Positions 44,561 through 57,749 of a stretch of DNA of 64,000 nt are shown here, piece after piece. Position 1 is the first letter of the stretch. Every line of letters begins with the position of its first letter. The position numbers were made by a program, and so were the translations under genes. This DNA is from Chrysaora quinquecirrha (taxonomy: Eukaryota; Cnidaria; Scyphozoa; Semaeostomeae; Pelagiidae). The notes beneath the pieces were generated by a model. That model was not told where the DNA came from, made no database searches, and saw only the letters and a list, made by a program, of their open reading frames with translations. The stretch lies in contig JACTAT010000029.1 of NCBI GenBank assembly GCA_014526335.1, positions 120,877 to 184,876 of the forward strand, in the 5' to 3' direction.

Positions 44561-47500
44561 TTTTAGGGTATTTTAAGTAGGGCTTTTCGTGGAGAGGTTT
44601 TTTTATTACGTTTTTACTGTCTTATTTCACAAATTTGTCAGATAGTTTTAGGTTTTTTTAGAATTTTAATTGTTGTAATTGTTTTTCAGTTTATTCTGTG
44701 ATTTTAAAAAATGAAATGAATATTAAAAAAAAAGTTGGTATAGATATGTCGATAATGACACCAAATTTCATGGAAAATGAGATTTTTAAGTTGAACATTG
44801 TAACAGTGATGTAATGATAATGGGAAAATGAAAACAAATAAATTCAAATCACATAGAATCATGAAAATAGGTTCATTCTGATCATATTGATCATCAAAAT
44901 TGGTTACATGACAAATTGAAGACACATAACAGGAACAGTAACAAAGCAAGTATAACATAGAAAATTGGTTTCTAACATTACACTCTAAAGTCTATTTCCT
45001 ATATTTTTTATAAAAGCTCTGGCTTTTTATTGCAAGTAAACTGATGATTCAGAATTAATTTACTAATTTTTTTATCAGAAAGGGGTAACAAGATTTTTCA
45101 TTCACTTCTCACAGAAGGTTAAAATTCAATGTTAATAAATTGATATAGTGTGTGAATAAAGACTCTTACTAACATCCAACAGACTCGGTATAACAAATCC
45201 CAGACACTCTAAAGAGCTTGGCAACAATAACCCAAGTGGGAAGCCCCAGGAAATAGTGAGTAGAAATCCGAGCATAGCAAAGAATGTTTGGGTATGGAGA
45301 AAATTTACCTTGAAATTGTCAAATATGCTTCAGTGCCAAAAAGCAGGCTTTCATGGATTAATTGTCTTTGAGGAAATGAGCATTCTGGTGAGTGAGTAAT
45401 AATTGTTTGCTGTGCCAATCATGGTGCAAAGTGTCTATTAATGGGAATGACGTGTAATAATTCGGTTGCATTAAAACTGTTTCTGATTACTGCAAGGGAA
45501 GTTTCAGTGGTATCAAGATTATGTTGGGGTTAAATCCTAAAGAATTCAAAGTTGATGAAGACACGGCCTGCAAGTTTTTTGTTGTCCGTGAAACACACAA
45601 AAATGGTCCACTCCTATTTGGTTTTCTTGACTTTGCCTATTTTTTCATAGTATTCCTCAAGTTGGATAATAAATTTGTTTGCCCTCAATTACAGGCAACC
45701 CTTCTTACACCCTGCAGGGGAATTTAAAACTAAAAGAAATTCTGGACTCACTGGCATAGGAGATTTCAATAATACTATGCATCCGCCTCAGCAAGAAAAG
45801 CTTAACCAAGAGCAACTTTGTTTTGGAAAACTTTGCATCTGCACTGATCTCCTGTTTGGTACGATTTCTCTTTCCTGGCTGGCCTAGGGTCTATTTTCGT
45901 TTTGTGTTTATGGGCGAGGAGAAAAAAACTTAGATTTTTAATACTGTACATATATGAATAGAAATCGAGAAACGGATAGAATTTTCGCATTTTACAATTT
46001 TGTGGGTCTGTTTTGTAATTTGTGATTTTTCGTATTTTTGCACAATGCAAAAATTTTTGCAAATTACAATAAGCCTCATTAATCAACCTCAAATAAAACC
46101 AATGAATTTGACATAACAGACATTGATGATGGGAAATATCAAAACCAAGATAAATTGGGGTCAAAGCACTCAGCCATGATGTGTCTAAATTGTTGCAAAG
46201 AAATCTGCATCAAATAACTATGATTAGATAATATTAATTTAAACATATAAACTTTTAACAAGAAAAATCGATATCAAATACCTACCACTTGAAAGATTTT
46301 GGTCCTTGATGGGCAACAAAACAAGTGTCATTTTGCAAATTTCTTTCCCAGAATCTGGTATTGCTACAACTGACCTATCCTTTGCTTTTTAATATTATCA
46401 TCATCTCCATCCTGATCATCCAGCAAATGTAACTGACCAAAAGTTTCTTGTGTTGTCAGTACATTAGCCATTACATTTTTTGTAAAGTAAACGTAAAGAA
46501 AAATTTTATTCCTAACAGTAATGGTACATGGAATTTAGACCATGACATCAAGTGGACATTCCCATAAGTTGAAAACAAACATTCACCATTCTCATCTGCA
46601 GCTGAAATTGTATTAACCATCAATTCGTCTTCCACATTATCATTATCATTAGCATCCTGCTCTGCTGTTTGCAAAGGCTTAAAAACTATGAATCATTTTC
46701 TAGGCAACCTTCTCCATCTCCCTCGTTCATTTGATGCACTCTAAGTAGCTCAAGTCTAACTTAAAACTTAACAGCGAATTTCTGAAGTAACTTTAGCCTA
46801 AGATTTTCATTCTCGAAATTTTGTTCCATGGCAACATTATGTAGATGAACCTCTGTTCTTATCAATCTAAGATAGTGCTTCTCTATTGAGCCTCGAAAAC
46901 ACCCTACCTTCCAAGTAGTGAACTTTTGCCATTTCTTCTTAATTCAAGGTCACAACCTGAAAGATAAGAACTTGAATAGACTCTTCTGTAGGCACTCTAT
47001 CCAGCATTACAGCTATCAACAAGAAAGTATCTTATACACTTATCTGCTTATATGCAAAAGAGGTTGCCCCATTGTTAAGGCCCATTTAATTTTTGCCCCC
47101 AAAAGGCTTTTTTCTTGGGCAACATAGAAATGCACTTCTTTCTCTGTTCAAACTCTATTCTGCCAAGGCAGTGCACCATCTATTTTTCTAAATCTTTTTC
47201 GTCCCTTCCGTTGCTTGAAAACAAGATCTTTACTCAGTTTTTGGAAACTTTTGATTTCAGTTGTTGCCGCTTTTATTAATGTGAGCCAGGCACGATGTGA
47301 TTCTTTTTCTCTTTCCTGTTTGATTGCCAGGAAAAGTTTTTGCTCACTGACTCAGAGCTGTTGCTGGGAGTTGCCTAAACTCAGTACAAAATGGTTGGTA
47401 ATCAACCTTTCCTAAAAAAACAAATTCTTAACTTAGGCACAATTTTTGTTGCAACTTTGCATATGTGTTTGGGAATCAATAGCAGGATAAAGTGGCACAA

Positions 47501-50100
47501 TTTGCAGGTATCAATGTTGTTTTTTAAAACTGTGCTTGAAAAACAATAGAATCTATTGTCCCCATTCTCCTTGCTTCTCACCCGTTCATATTTATGTCCT
47601 TTCCCCTAGTTGTTAGCTTTTCTTCTTGTTTCCATGTGATAAAACAGGAGAATAAGCACAGACAGATGACACAATTGACACACACAAAACAAGATTGGTA
47701 AGTAGCTATTTCTGTTTGACATTTACTAATAAAGTCTCCTCTTGTGCATGGGTGTACTATTTCTATCATCTCTTTCATTTGAGCTGTCAACAATCCTTTC
47801 AATACCTAGTAAAGCCTATCTTAAGATTGAAAAACAACCGACCTCGCTCTATTTTCTGCCTGCGACAGTGGAAAATTCTTCCCTTGACCATGACTATGAT
47901 TTTGAATAAGAAAAACTGAGCTTTTAATTATTATTATTGGATGATTAATCAAATAGTTGACTATGATTAACAATGATTGCTGGTGGCATGAAGTCATCTA
48001 GGAAAACACTATTTCACCATCAAACTCATTTGACCAAAGTCTGCCTCATATGACTAGTGAGCATTAAAAAAGCAAACGGGAACACCGCCACGCAAAAAAC
48101 AACAAACCATAGTTTCGAATTAAAATATTTTTTATGACTAATGTTTATTTTGTAAGAGAGATTTGTAAAGCAAAGGTTGCTGCTACACTTAACTTACATA
48201 CCCTGCAAAAGCTTACGTATACTTCAGACACGTCCATATGCTGCATACGCTTACATAAGCTCATATGTCTACATACACTTTGCACACTTGCATACGCAAT
48301 GGTTAAATATGCTTACATGCTTACATCTGCTTTGTACACTTCAGACGTGTCCATAAACATGAATCTGTATGAAAACTTTTACTTTTACTTTTGCCTGAGT
48401 TTCAGGTAATGAATTTCTCATGAAACTCTCATGGTTTATTACTTACTTCCCTGAGCTTGAGGGATATTAGTTTTTGACGAAACTATAGTTTTGAATTAAA
48501 ATATTTGATATGGCTAATATTTGGTGAGTTAATCAAAGTTAATTGGTGAAATGAGGTTGCATTTCAAGAAACGATACTGAGATGAGCTTTTTGTCTTGAA
48601 GATCTGATCTAAGAATAGGGATCTCTCTTACAAACATGCTAGCAAACATATGCACAATTTGACTTGATGTGAACAACTCAACATATGCACAATTTGACTT
48701 GATGTGAACAACTTAAAGACATAACACTTTTATCTACAATTTAACTCTATAATGATCATCCTTATATATGCCAGTTCATTTTTAGCAGGATAAACTGCAT
48801 ACATACAAGTTGTTCATGACATTTTCACTTGTAGTTGTATTCTTGTGTGAAATATTGGTGGAGGATTTTTGAATTAATTTATGAATTGAAATGTTGAGGC
48901 CTATTTCTCTATAAATTGATTTACTTGTTGTTGAAAGAATGTTTAAAATATTTGTTAGATGAAATAAACAAAACCTGAGATTTTCTCAAAAACCTCATAT
49001 TTTCTGCTTCAGATAGGATTTTTTTGTAATTGCTTACCATCCATAATTTGCGGTTATTTTGTGAATCCTTGATATATTTTGACCACTCCATTTTACTTAT
49101 AGATGTTTTGAGGAAAATCTGAAAAGATAATACCCTTACAACTTTCAATTTTGTGGAAATTATTACTGGTACTTCGGACAAACTAATTCACTAACTCACA
49201 AAATAATTAACAGTAGAATATTACGATAAAAACTAATAAAATCTTACATACAGCGTATCATATGATCAGAAGAACAAGAAAAAAGAACAAAACCAAGAAT
49301 ATCTAAGTAATGAAAAACCATGCTCTCACAGCATGAGTGAATAATTTCAATCAATATAAAGAGTCACATTCCTGTATATTATTTCAACACTCCCACTTGA
49401 AGAGTATTATACTGATCTTCATAAATTATACTAAATAACCGTCTTTCACATCCATTAAAGAATGCAGTTTGATTGCTCATCGACTATAAATTGCTTTAGC
49501 AACTCTGGGGTTTAACTCATATAGGCAGTTATATAGGCAGTTATAGAGTTCAACCTGCACATATGATAGTTTTGAAGGCCTAAACTGCATGTTGCATTCT
49601 TAAGGTGTGAAGGCCAAAAACAGTAAAGTTCAAACTGCATGTTGAAGTATTAAGGTTCAATTGCATGTGGGCATCCAGACTGCATAGTTTGCAAAATGCA
49701 TGCAGAAGGTTATTTTCTTAGCTAAAATATGCGCACCTTGCTTACGACTCGTTTTGATCAACAACTGAATTTAATTGAAGTTTTTAATCTACTTTAGCTC
49801 TTTTTCCAAACAAAATATCCTGTGTAGATCTCTGCTCGATCAATTAAAAGCAAATTTGGAAATATGTGAATATTTTGCAAAAGCTGAAAAAACAAAGAAT
49901 CACACACAAATAAAACGAACAATAAAACTTTAAACTGTAGAGATATGCTGAGTTACTACTAGATGAAAATGCTGCTACATGAAAGCCTTACGATGTTAAG
50001 AACACAATACAGAATATGATTAGGTGTGGCAGGAACCAGTACAGAAAGCTGTTATTTGCTCAGATCAGAACTCTGGTCTTCATAGAACTCTGGTCTTTAA
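44560..50100. other. 5.5 kb without a recognisable gene
   Basis: AT-rich sequence. The open frames are all under 125 codons and lack family motifs. Minus-strand tracts at 46674-46471 and 46471-46375 (an acidic NDNDNVEDELMVN and a LLDDQDGDDDN tract) could be exons of an unrecognised gene. Visible repeats: CTTACATA-rich stretch at 48190-48350, a 37-bp tandem duplication containing CATATGCACAATTTGACTTG (about 48646-48714), and short TATAGGCAGTTA duplications near 49530. Confidence 0.4.
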
Positions 50101-50116
50101 AAACAGGAATGCTGCT

Positions 50117-50192
50117 TTGTTGGGGAGACGAACAACCTAAAGTCTGGTGACCGTTTCAATCACAAATCTCTCCGTCTTGAACGCATGCGCAC
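50117..50192 (+). repeat. Putative inverted terminal repeat of second XPG element, left
   Basis: TTGTTGGGGAGACGAAC ... AAAGTCTGG ... CAATCAC ... TGAACGCATGCGCAC resembles, inverted, 57743-57661 (TTGTTGGGGAGATGAAC ... AAAGTCTTGG ... CAATCAC ... TGAACGCAGGCGCAC). Similarity is patchy with indels, so these are old ends or subterminal repeats at best. Confidence 0.45.
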
Positions 50193-50849
50193 TAATGTTT
50201 TTCTCAAGTTTCGTTTGAGGAGAATATTGATTTCAAATTTGAGTAATGGCAGGCATCGATGAGTGTAGATGTGAGAAGCAAGGCAGTGAAAGATCTCGAG
50301 GTAAACTTAGGCACTGGAAAGGATGACAAATTTAACAAGTAGAGTCTAATAATGAATCTCATTCATGGAACCTTTTGAGGAGAAAGTTTCAAGGATCTGG
50401 GGTGTTTTGAGGTGAGGATGTATTTTATAAGGAATTGAACAAAGATGGCACGTATCCAGTATCCTTGCTTTTTTCATGGGAAATTAAGGATGTTAGATCG
50501 CAAAGATGAAGGAGGTAAGAAAGAAACAATTTATTATAACATAAAGACAGTTCGTTTCACTTTCTTATTGGTGCATTTAATCAACATCTGGGTATAAATT
50601 CTGCCTTTTAGTAATCCAAAGGAGTGTCAGACAAAAAAAGCTTTTATATGAATGTCCAGAGATTTGTCTACTACTTCTCACAATGATTTAAAATTGAGAC
50701 TGTTTTGGTCCTGACTCTACCAGGCAGTTTTATATACAGAACATAGAAGAACTGGAATCTTCAAAGTCTTTTTAGCCTTTTTGGTCACTGAGTCATTCAA
50801 GCATCTTCACCACGTCAAGGTAACAGTCCTTGAAGATGACTATATACAT

Positions 50850-51010
50850 CTATTTACAAACACAACTAAACAGGACCAGCAGGCCAACAGAACAATTATT
50901 TCTCATATTTACTAACAGAACAAAACAAGACCAGCAGGCCAACAAAACAATTATTTCTCATATTTACAAACAAACAAAACAAGACCAGCAGGCCAACAAA
51001 TCCATGTCAG
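50850..51010. repeat. Tandem repeat, unit about 55-60 bp, three copies
   Basis: Three copies of a unit with CAGGACCAGCAGGCCAACA (or CAAGACCAGCAGGCCAAC) and ATTATTTCTCATATTTAC, immediately downstream of the stop of the minus-strand XPG-like gene. Confidence 0.85.
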
Positions 51011-51023
51011 TATTTACAAAGCC

Positions 51024-54000
51024 TTAAAAAATATATACATATACAAATATATAATTATGCCAATATCTGAAACTTAAAGGATAGTCAAACTTCACCACTC
51101 CCCTCAAATTCATCTGAACCAAAATGTCATCTATCTGTCCCAAAGTGATGTTGAATATATTAGATGATGTGAGACAGTCTGGGTTTAATGATGGCATTTC
51201 AACCTTGCCACAGATCTCCTCAGGGTCATCATCACAATCTGCATCATCACAGTGCATGGCGGAACAAGGACAATGATCAGTAGAACTGATCTCTGGTTGC
51301 AAAACCGTGTCAACTTGTGTTAGCACTATTTGTGACTCAACATTGGCAGATTCGTCAATATATCTGTTCAGCTTTGGCCTCAAGCCACCTTTACATGTCT
51401 CAAAACCAAACTCCAGTGGATTTAAATACTCAATTGTGCTGCAAAACACTTGGTCGTACTCATGGTTCTGAAAAACAGATCGTCTGAAGCATTCTTCTAA
51501 AGCTCCATCAACAGGGAGAACCTTGTCAAGCTGCCCTTTGGCATATTGATATCCAATGTCTCGAAGGAGCTTCATATTGGGTCTGCCTTCCTTGATAATC
51601 AGCTCCCAAGAGATGTTCCCCAGCCGCCTAATGTATACTCTGTACATGTGGAAGTATACATATGAGTAAAGCATCAGAAATGCATTGCGACAGTAATCTG
51701 AAGATGTTAAATGACCTTGCTCATCAACAAGTGAATGCAGCATGTTATCCTTGCATGCTTGACTATACACTGTGAACGCTAATGTTTTTGTAATGTGCCT
51801 CATGCCTGAATTTTTGTCATTACCAGTGAAGATGCTGAGAGCACCAAGGCTTTCGATTGAAAACACGTGTTCTGGAAATTTTTGGATGATATAATAGCCC
51901 CATACAGCTTCTCAACGTTGATATAAAAGTTCATTTTTATCTTTAAACTTAACTGCTTGAACTCTTCTATATATGCCTGTTCTTTAGGTTTCTTAGTTGG
52001 TTTTCCCGACTTTGCATCAACCAGCTTTTTATGCACAGAGCAATATAGGCTTATGGTATTGCCATTTATCAATTGGCTCAACAACTGGTATTTTAACAAC
52101 AGAATGGTGACATCATCTGCTTCTGGACAGTTGATGATAATAGCGTTGTTATGATTATTTGCATTGAGTTCTACTTAGCGTTTCAAAGCATAAAATACCA
52201 CAGTGTCAGCCTCTGCATGATAGCAACTATAATCTACATAGGAAGAGAAAGAGATGGTGCCAAAATCATCAACAGAATAAGCTGAGAAGATACCAGAGTG
52301 GCCACCTATGACAACATGACTGAAATTGGGTGGCAAGAGTTTTGATGACAGAAATGCAGCATCTTTACATGCGCGCACATAGGATGTGATAATCTTCTGT
52401 CTCCCATTATCCCGATCTAACCAACATGTGCTGTAAGCCTTGATGCGCTCACTGTCAGAAATTTGAAATCCACTGTATTGGAGAGGAGAAATTGGTACAG
52501 TAGCTCTTGTTGCTTCTGTGCATCCTTTTGTTTGATCTGCAGGACGATCAAAAGTTTGGATCAAAGTGAAATGCCTGGTTTTGTTGGCAAATTTTCTAAT
52601 CACTGGTAATACTGTTTGATCAAAAACAAGACTGCACATTTCTTTGAATGTGCAAGATGGAATTCTTAAAAGGCGGAAATCAAACATGCAGTCTCTGATC
52701 ATGCAAGTTACATTGTCTAGCGAGTCAGTAGCTTTGATAAAATCCTGCTCATTCAGAAAGGCAGCCTCATAATTCTTGTACAACCATAGTGTCAAGTCAG
52801 ATTTCTTTGCAAAATGGAGGCTCTTTCCATCTTTCTTTAGCAATTGTACTGGCTGACATGACTGAGACATTGCAACTTGCATGCCAGTAGACTGCAAAAG
52901 AAGACCAGCCATTGCCTCAATCTGTTGATTGGCATGATTGAGTGCAGCCTTTTGTTGGCATGCAGTTGTTGCTCTGGGAACAGTTAGCACTTCAGAAAAT
53001 TTAGGATTCTCCAACATCCAACCACCTTCCTGCGTTATTTTAACTGAGACAAACTTATCAACTCTATCTCTTCCAGTGCTCACAACATCAACAAGCTCTG
53101 AATTGATTAAACTAGCTGTTGAATGCAGTGAATACAGTTCAAAATTGTCAATTTTATTGGCGTGACATTCAGTTAGCTCAGAAAATAGCAAATCAAGACC
53201 TCTGCGCCAACAAGCTCTTAATCTGATGAAGGAATCTGCCTGAAAACGGTGTATATTTGGCTTTGCTTTTTTATTGGCACATAATTCATCCTTGAGATTC
53301 TGATGGCATCGCTCCCTCTCCTGTATCATTGAGGCCTTATTCATGACATTCTGCACTGTTCCAAGTTTGAAGCAATTTTTCGCACTGTTATTAAACAGGG
53401 CTTCTAAATTTTGGTCTTGTGGACGGCAGTGACCAGGCTCTGTAGATTTATTGGCAACCCAAAGATTTCTGATGGCATTGTCTTCATGCGGTCTTAGCAG
53501 CTCCATATCACGGACATGGTAACAAAGTGCAGGGCCATAGTTAATTCCTCGCGTTGTAAATTGCAAAGGAATAATAAGTTTCGTGAAGAGCATGTCTAAA
53601 TCAAAATCACCAAACTTTTGGGCTTCCAAAAGTCCAATAACTGCTAATCCATCTTGAAACAAATAGCTTGCTACAAGTGCAAGTGCTGGCTGATATTTCT
53701 GAAAGTTGACACAAAAATCCCACACCTTTCCTACATCTACTTCTTGCATAGTTGACAACTCATGATTATTCTCAGATCCTTCAAATGTTCTAATATTCCT
53801 AACAAAAGCTATTAGCGACTCAGTAATACCAGCCAGTACATCATGATAATAGAATTCATTTGATGTATCAAAGTCTTTCATGGATAGTAGATATTGGACT
53901 TTTGAAGCACTTGGATTTTCAAGGAATGCTGGTGCATGTTTCTCAATGTGAAATTTGCCATATCTCTTCATTAATTTTTCGTGAAGATTTGCCAGTTTGT

Positions 54001-55126
54001 GAAAAGGGCCGAGAAACCCAGTAGATATCCAAGAATATCTGAATGGATGATGGTGAAGCAATTTGTCTATGTGGGCCCAAACCTGGTAGTCAGCACCAAA
54101 CACAACAACCTTGGAACAAGGTGCGTAATCAATCCAACTAAGTGGGTGATCTAGCAAAGACACAAAACTCAACTTCCATACAATTGCAGCAGTTTCGAGA
54201 TTCATGCCCTGGGAAATAACAGTCTGCAACCCATTTTCAATCACGTCCAACTGAAGAAATTCTTTCATTTGGTGTAATTCTGGAAGAAATCTGCTGATTT
54301 CCTCTATTGACAGGACAAGCTGCTTTTTATCAATCTGTCCATGTGCAACAGATTCAATCAACATCTTGTTGAATCTTGTGAAATGGAAGATCATACTGTC
54401 AACACCCCAGGTTTTAGTGGTTACGTCCAAGGCTTGTTGCAAATTGACTAAAGCTAATGGAATATCATTTTGTATTGTATGCAAGATACTAAGTTGGTTT
54501 TGTATAACAGCTAGAATGCTATGACTAGACGGTACACTGCTCTTGACAATATGAAGTGCATTCACTGCATGGACAAGTGACACTTGAAATCTACCCTGAG
54601 ATGCAAATGCACAACTTCTTAAACTTTCAACACATGCAGTATGGTACTTACTGATGATATCTTCTCTTTCAAGGTGTACTGAATTAAGAATAGCATGGAA
54701 ATCGTCATTCAAACCGAGCTGAACACAGCAATTTGCAACATTAACCAACAAAGTATCTTGCAACTGTCTCAAAGGAGCAGATGTAAGCTTCCTAAATATA
54801 TCTGACTCCATATATGTCTCTTTAGTCAATTTACCCCAAGCCTCAAGCAGCAACTCAGAAGCCTTTTTTAACAATCCAAGCTTCCGTAGCACTTCAGCAT
54901 ATACAACCTTTACCAAAATATGATCAATGTCTGAAAAGACCCCATGATGTGAATCTATGTAAACAGACAGGTTTTCTAACAGTTTCTGTGCATAAAATGT
55001 TCCCTCTGTCTTGTCTTTCATCTGGTCAACAACAACAAGCAAAGCTTGTTGAACTAGATTGTCATGCCCTGGCAAAGTGAGACTGTTATATTTATCCGTT
55101 TTCACCACAACGAAGCCCCACTGCAC
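51024..55126 (-). pseudogene. XPG-nuclease-like transposon protein, long C-terminal part
   Basis: Frame 55126-52175 (983 residues) is followed in the same frame, after one TAA, by more sequence to about 51870, then by frame 51866-51024. The N-terminal third is helical and TPR-like (VVYAEVLRKLGLLKKASELL). The centre has a conserved-looking YGPALCYHVRDMELLRPHED. The C-terminus matches the XPG/FEN1 layout: IQTFDRPADQTKGCTEATRA (XPG-N-like), HAEADTVVFYAL, then, beyond the stop, CPEADDVTILLL, then ALSIFTGNDKNSG. Acidic clusters are only partly kept. I take it as a diverged relative, at the domain level, of the protein at 36.3-40.9 kb. One stop and one frameshift are seen, a mild level of decay for 4 kb. 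Confidence 0.6.
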
Positions 55127-57341
55127 AAAATGCTGGTGTATTCATGACATGGTTGTTGGCAGTCAAATACGCATTTATCTGCCCAGATGCAAACATGAAG
55201 GGTGAAATGGCAATGGATGGCAAATAAGAAAACTCATTCATGCTATAATCTTTGGCAGTCATATCAAGGAGCTTTTTTACATCATTCAGATCAGATGAGC
55301 AAAGCTTTTCCATTCGTAAGTATAATGTTGATGATTGTGCACGTGCTTTTTCACGTTGCAAGATTCTTTCTGAAGGCATTTCCAAATTTTGAACAAGTGG
55401 TGGAATATTTGCATTTTCATTTCTACTTGATTGGGCCTTGAACAATTTCATCACAAGATAGTTTGTCATGCAATTCTAGAACCTTCTTAACACATAGTTT
55501 CAAAAACTCAACATGGTGCTTCTTCTCTTCATTGGTCAGATGGAATGCTGATTTCTTAATGCAATGGACAGGTTGCTTTTAAAAGAAATCAATGACAGAG
55601 TTAGTACCATTAACATATTCTAACTGGGAAGTAAGAAAATGAGTTAGCCTTTCTGCATTATGAATAGATGTTGATTTCAGCATTGTTTCCAAATTATCAC
55701 ATTCTATCCAATGCATATTAGATGGTGTTTTTTCCAATGAAGTCCTTATTCCAAAAGTGTTCCATAGAATTCGTGAAACTTTACTGTCTTTCAAGTCCTT
55801 AGCATATGAACATGCCAAGCCAGACTTGTTCAAAATTGACATCAAGCTCTTGCTACAAGTTAGAGATACTTCGTTTGAAATAGCCTTATCGACACGGTTA
55901 ATGATTCTTTAATAACGTATGTATCTACGATATTAATAGAAAAAAAAAATAATCTTTCATTTTTTGTCTGATGGAGTTGATCACAATACATTTAAATAAT
56001 GCAGTTCTATCTGAAACATCATAAGATCCTGTCAAAACAAGATCAAACAAAAGCAGAATGAAAGGAGTACTACATATTTCTGTCCCAACTCTGAAGTCAG
56101 ATACTAAGCTTTCATTGCTGTCAATTGATTTTAACATTGTTATGTGTTTTGAAAAATGACCTGACAAAAGTCAAGCAGTGAAGAAGACGAATGTTTCAAG
56201 AGGATGAGGCTTTCTATTTTGTCCAAAAGCTCTCAAAAGATTTGCAAGGCTTTCATTCACTTTTGAATCAAATTCATTCCTCAGTTTTGTTCCAATATAT
56301 TTGCTGTCATAATCAGGCTGAAAGCTTATTTTATTTATCTTTTGGCAATGCTCTTGAATAGATCTAAATGATTCAAAGTAGTTTTTGCCAGCTAGATTTC
56401 TATCAACGAAAAATTTTTGTTGCAAAAATTTTTTCCACACCAGATCATCCTTCAAATATTCAGATTAGGTTCCCATTGAAAAACAAACAGGTACATGATA
56501 AACTAATGATGTCACTTAGCCCAAGATTTTGTAGTATGTTGGGAAAAATTTCTTTGCAGAAATGGAACATATCTGAGATATTTTTCGCACTAATTAAAGT
56601 TGTTGGTTCTATTTCATTGCTTACAGAATTTAACAAATCAGAGAAACTATGATGATCTTCTATTGTATTTCCAACATAGGGTTTAAGAAATGTGTTCAGG
56701 TCATGGTTGTAATTGTACCAACTCTTCCAATGAAGGTGGCATATCAAGAGACCATTAGGATTATCCAAACCAGTCAGTCTAAAGAAAGTAAATATAAATT
56801 TTGTACTTTCCCAGTCTAGAATCTTGCTTTGACGACCCCTTAGCTCTTTTCTAACAAGATTTCTTACATTATTGCATCCTGGAACAACACAACTTTCTTC
56901 AGGACCTTTATTGCCATTACAACTAAAAAAATTTGGTGTACTAGCTTTTGATACATAACACTCTTATTGTGGATGGGAGAAAATCCTGGAGAAGAAAAAT
57001 CTCAACATCAGGTTCAGAAGAAATTGGAGTTGACACCTTAGATTTCTTTATTGCAACACCTCTATGGGGGCTAGATGATTTCAAAGTTGATTCCAAGGCA
57101 GAATCATTTTGACAAGGTAAAGATAATTTCTGTCCAGCACCATTAACACCCTGATTGTTGTGCCTTTTGAGAACATGCTTTTCCATCCTTGATAACTGCA
57201 AGGCTCTAAAATACAATAGGCAATGCTTGCAGTGATAGTGACTCTTTTACTTTACTTTACAATCAGGATGGTCACAGTGCTTTCCAGGTGTTGTCTCTTT
57301 GACAAAATAGTCAAAATGATCCTGCACTTGGAAGACTGCCA
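55092..57341 (-). pseudogene. N-terminal part of the second XPG-like transposon protein, fragmented
   Basis: From ATG 57341 (MAVFQVQDHFDYFVKETT) a zinc-finger-like unit follows: HCDHPDCKV, a TAA, then HYHCKHC and MEKHVLKRHN. Further pieces lie at about 56940-56780 (CVVPGCNNVRN), 56768-56460, 56455-56171, 56167-55925, 55845-55579 and 55469-55092, the last leading into the long frame by a frameshift near 55115. Either many frameshifts or unrecognised introns separate them. The zinc finger at the N-terminus is like those of DNA transposases. Assignment to one gene with 51024-55126 rests on order, strand and continuity. Confidence 0.5.
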
Positions 57342-57660
57342 TGGTAAAAAGAACAGGCCTAAAAAGCCGAGTGGCACCGCACCGGCCTAACCTTCCTGCC
57401 TAAAACTAAGAGAACTTCGGACACTAGAACAGAAGGTACTTACTTTCAGGCCCTCTACAGCATAACTGCTGTGGACCGTTTCCCAACTGCCTGGCCCAAA
57501 CGCCACTCTGTCTACTTTAAACAACCCGCAACTACACTTAAATACGAAAAAATTAAAATTTAGAATTAAGAAAATTTAATACCTCCTAGGCCTGCCAAAT
57601 CACCAAGACAGTGAAACTCGTTGAGGAACCATCAGGTTTTCGATGCAAATTCAGACTGTT

Positions 57661-57743
57661 GTGCGCCTGCGTTCAGGAAGGAAGACCGTGATTGGTCCAA
57701 GACTTTAAACGAAAACAATAGCACACGTTCATCTCCCCAACAA
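57661..57743 (-). repeat. Putative inverted terminal repeat of second XPG element, right
   Basis: Partner of 50117-50192, lying upstream of the zinc-finger start. If real, the element spans about 7.6 kb. Confidence 0.45.
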
Positions 57744-57749
57744 TGCTTC

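Noticed and set aside
52938..53165. Plus-strand open frame of 75 codons
   Set aside because: It lies opposite the long 983-codon minus-strand frame and has no family motif; it is a shadow frame.
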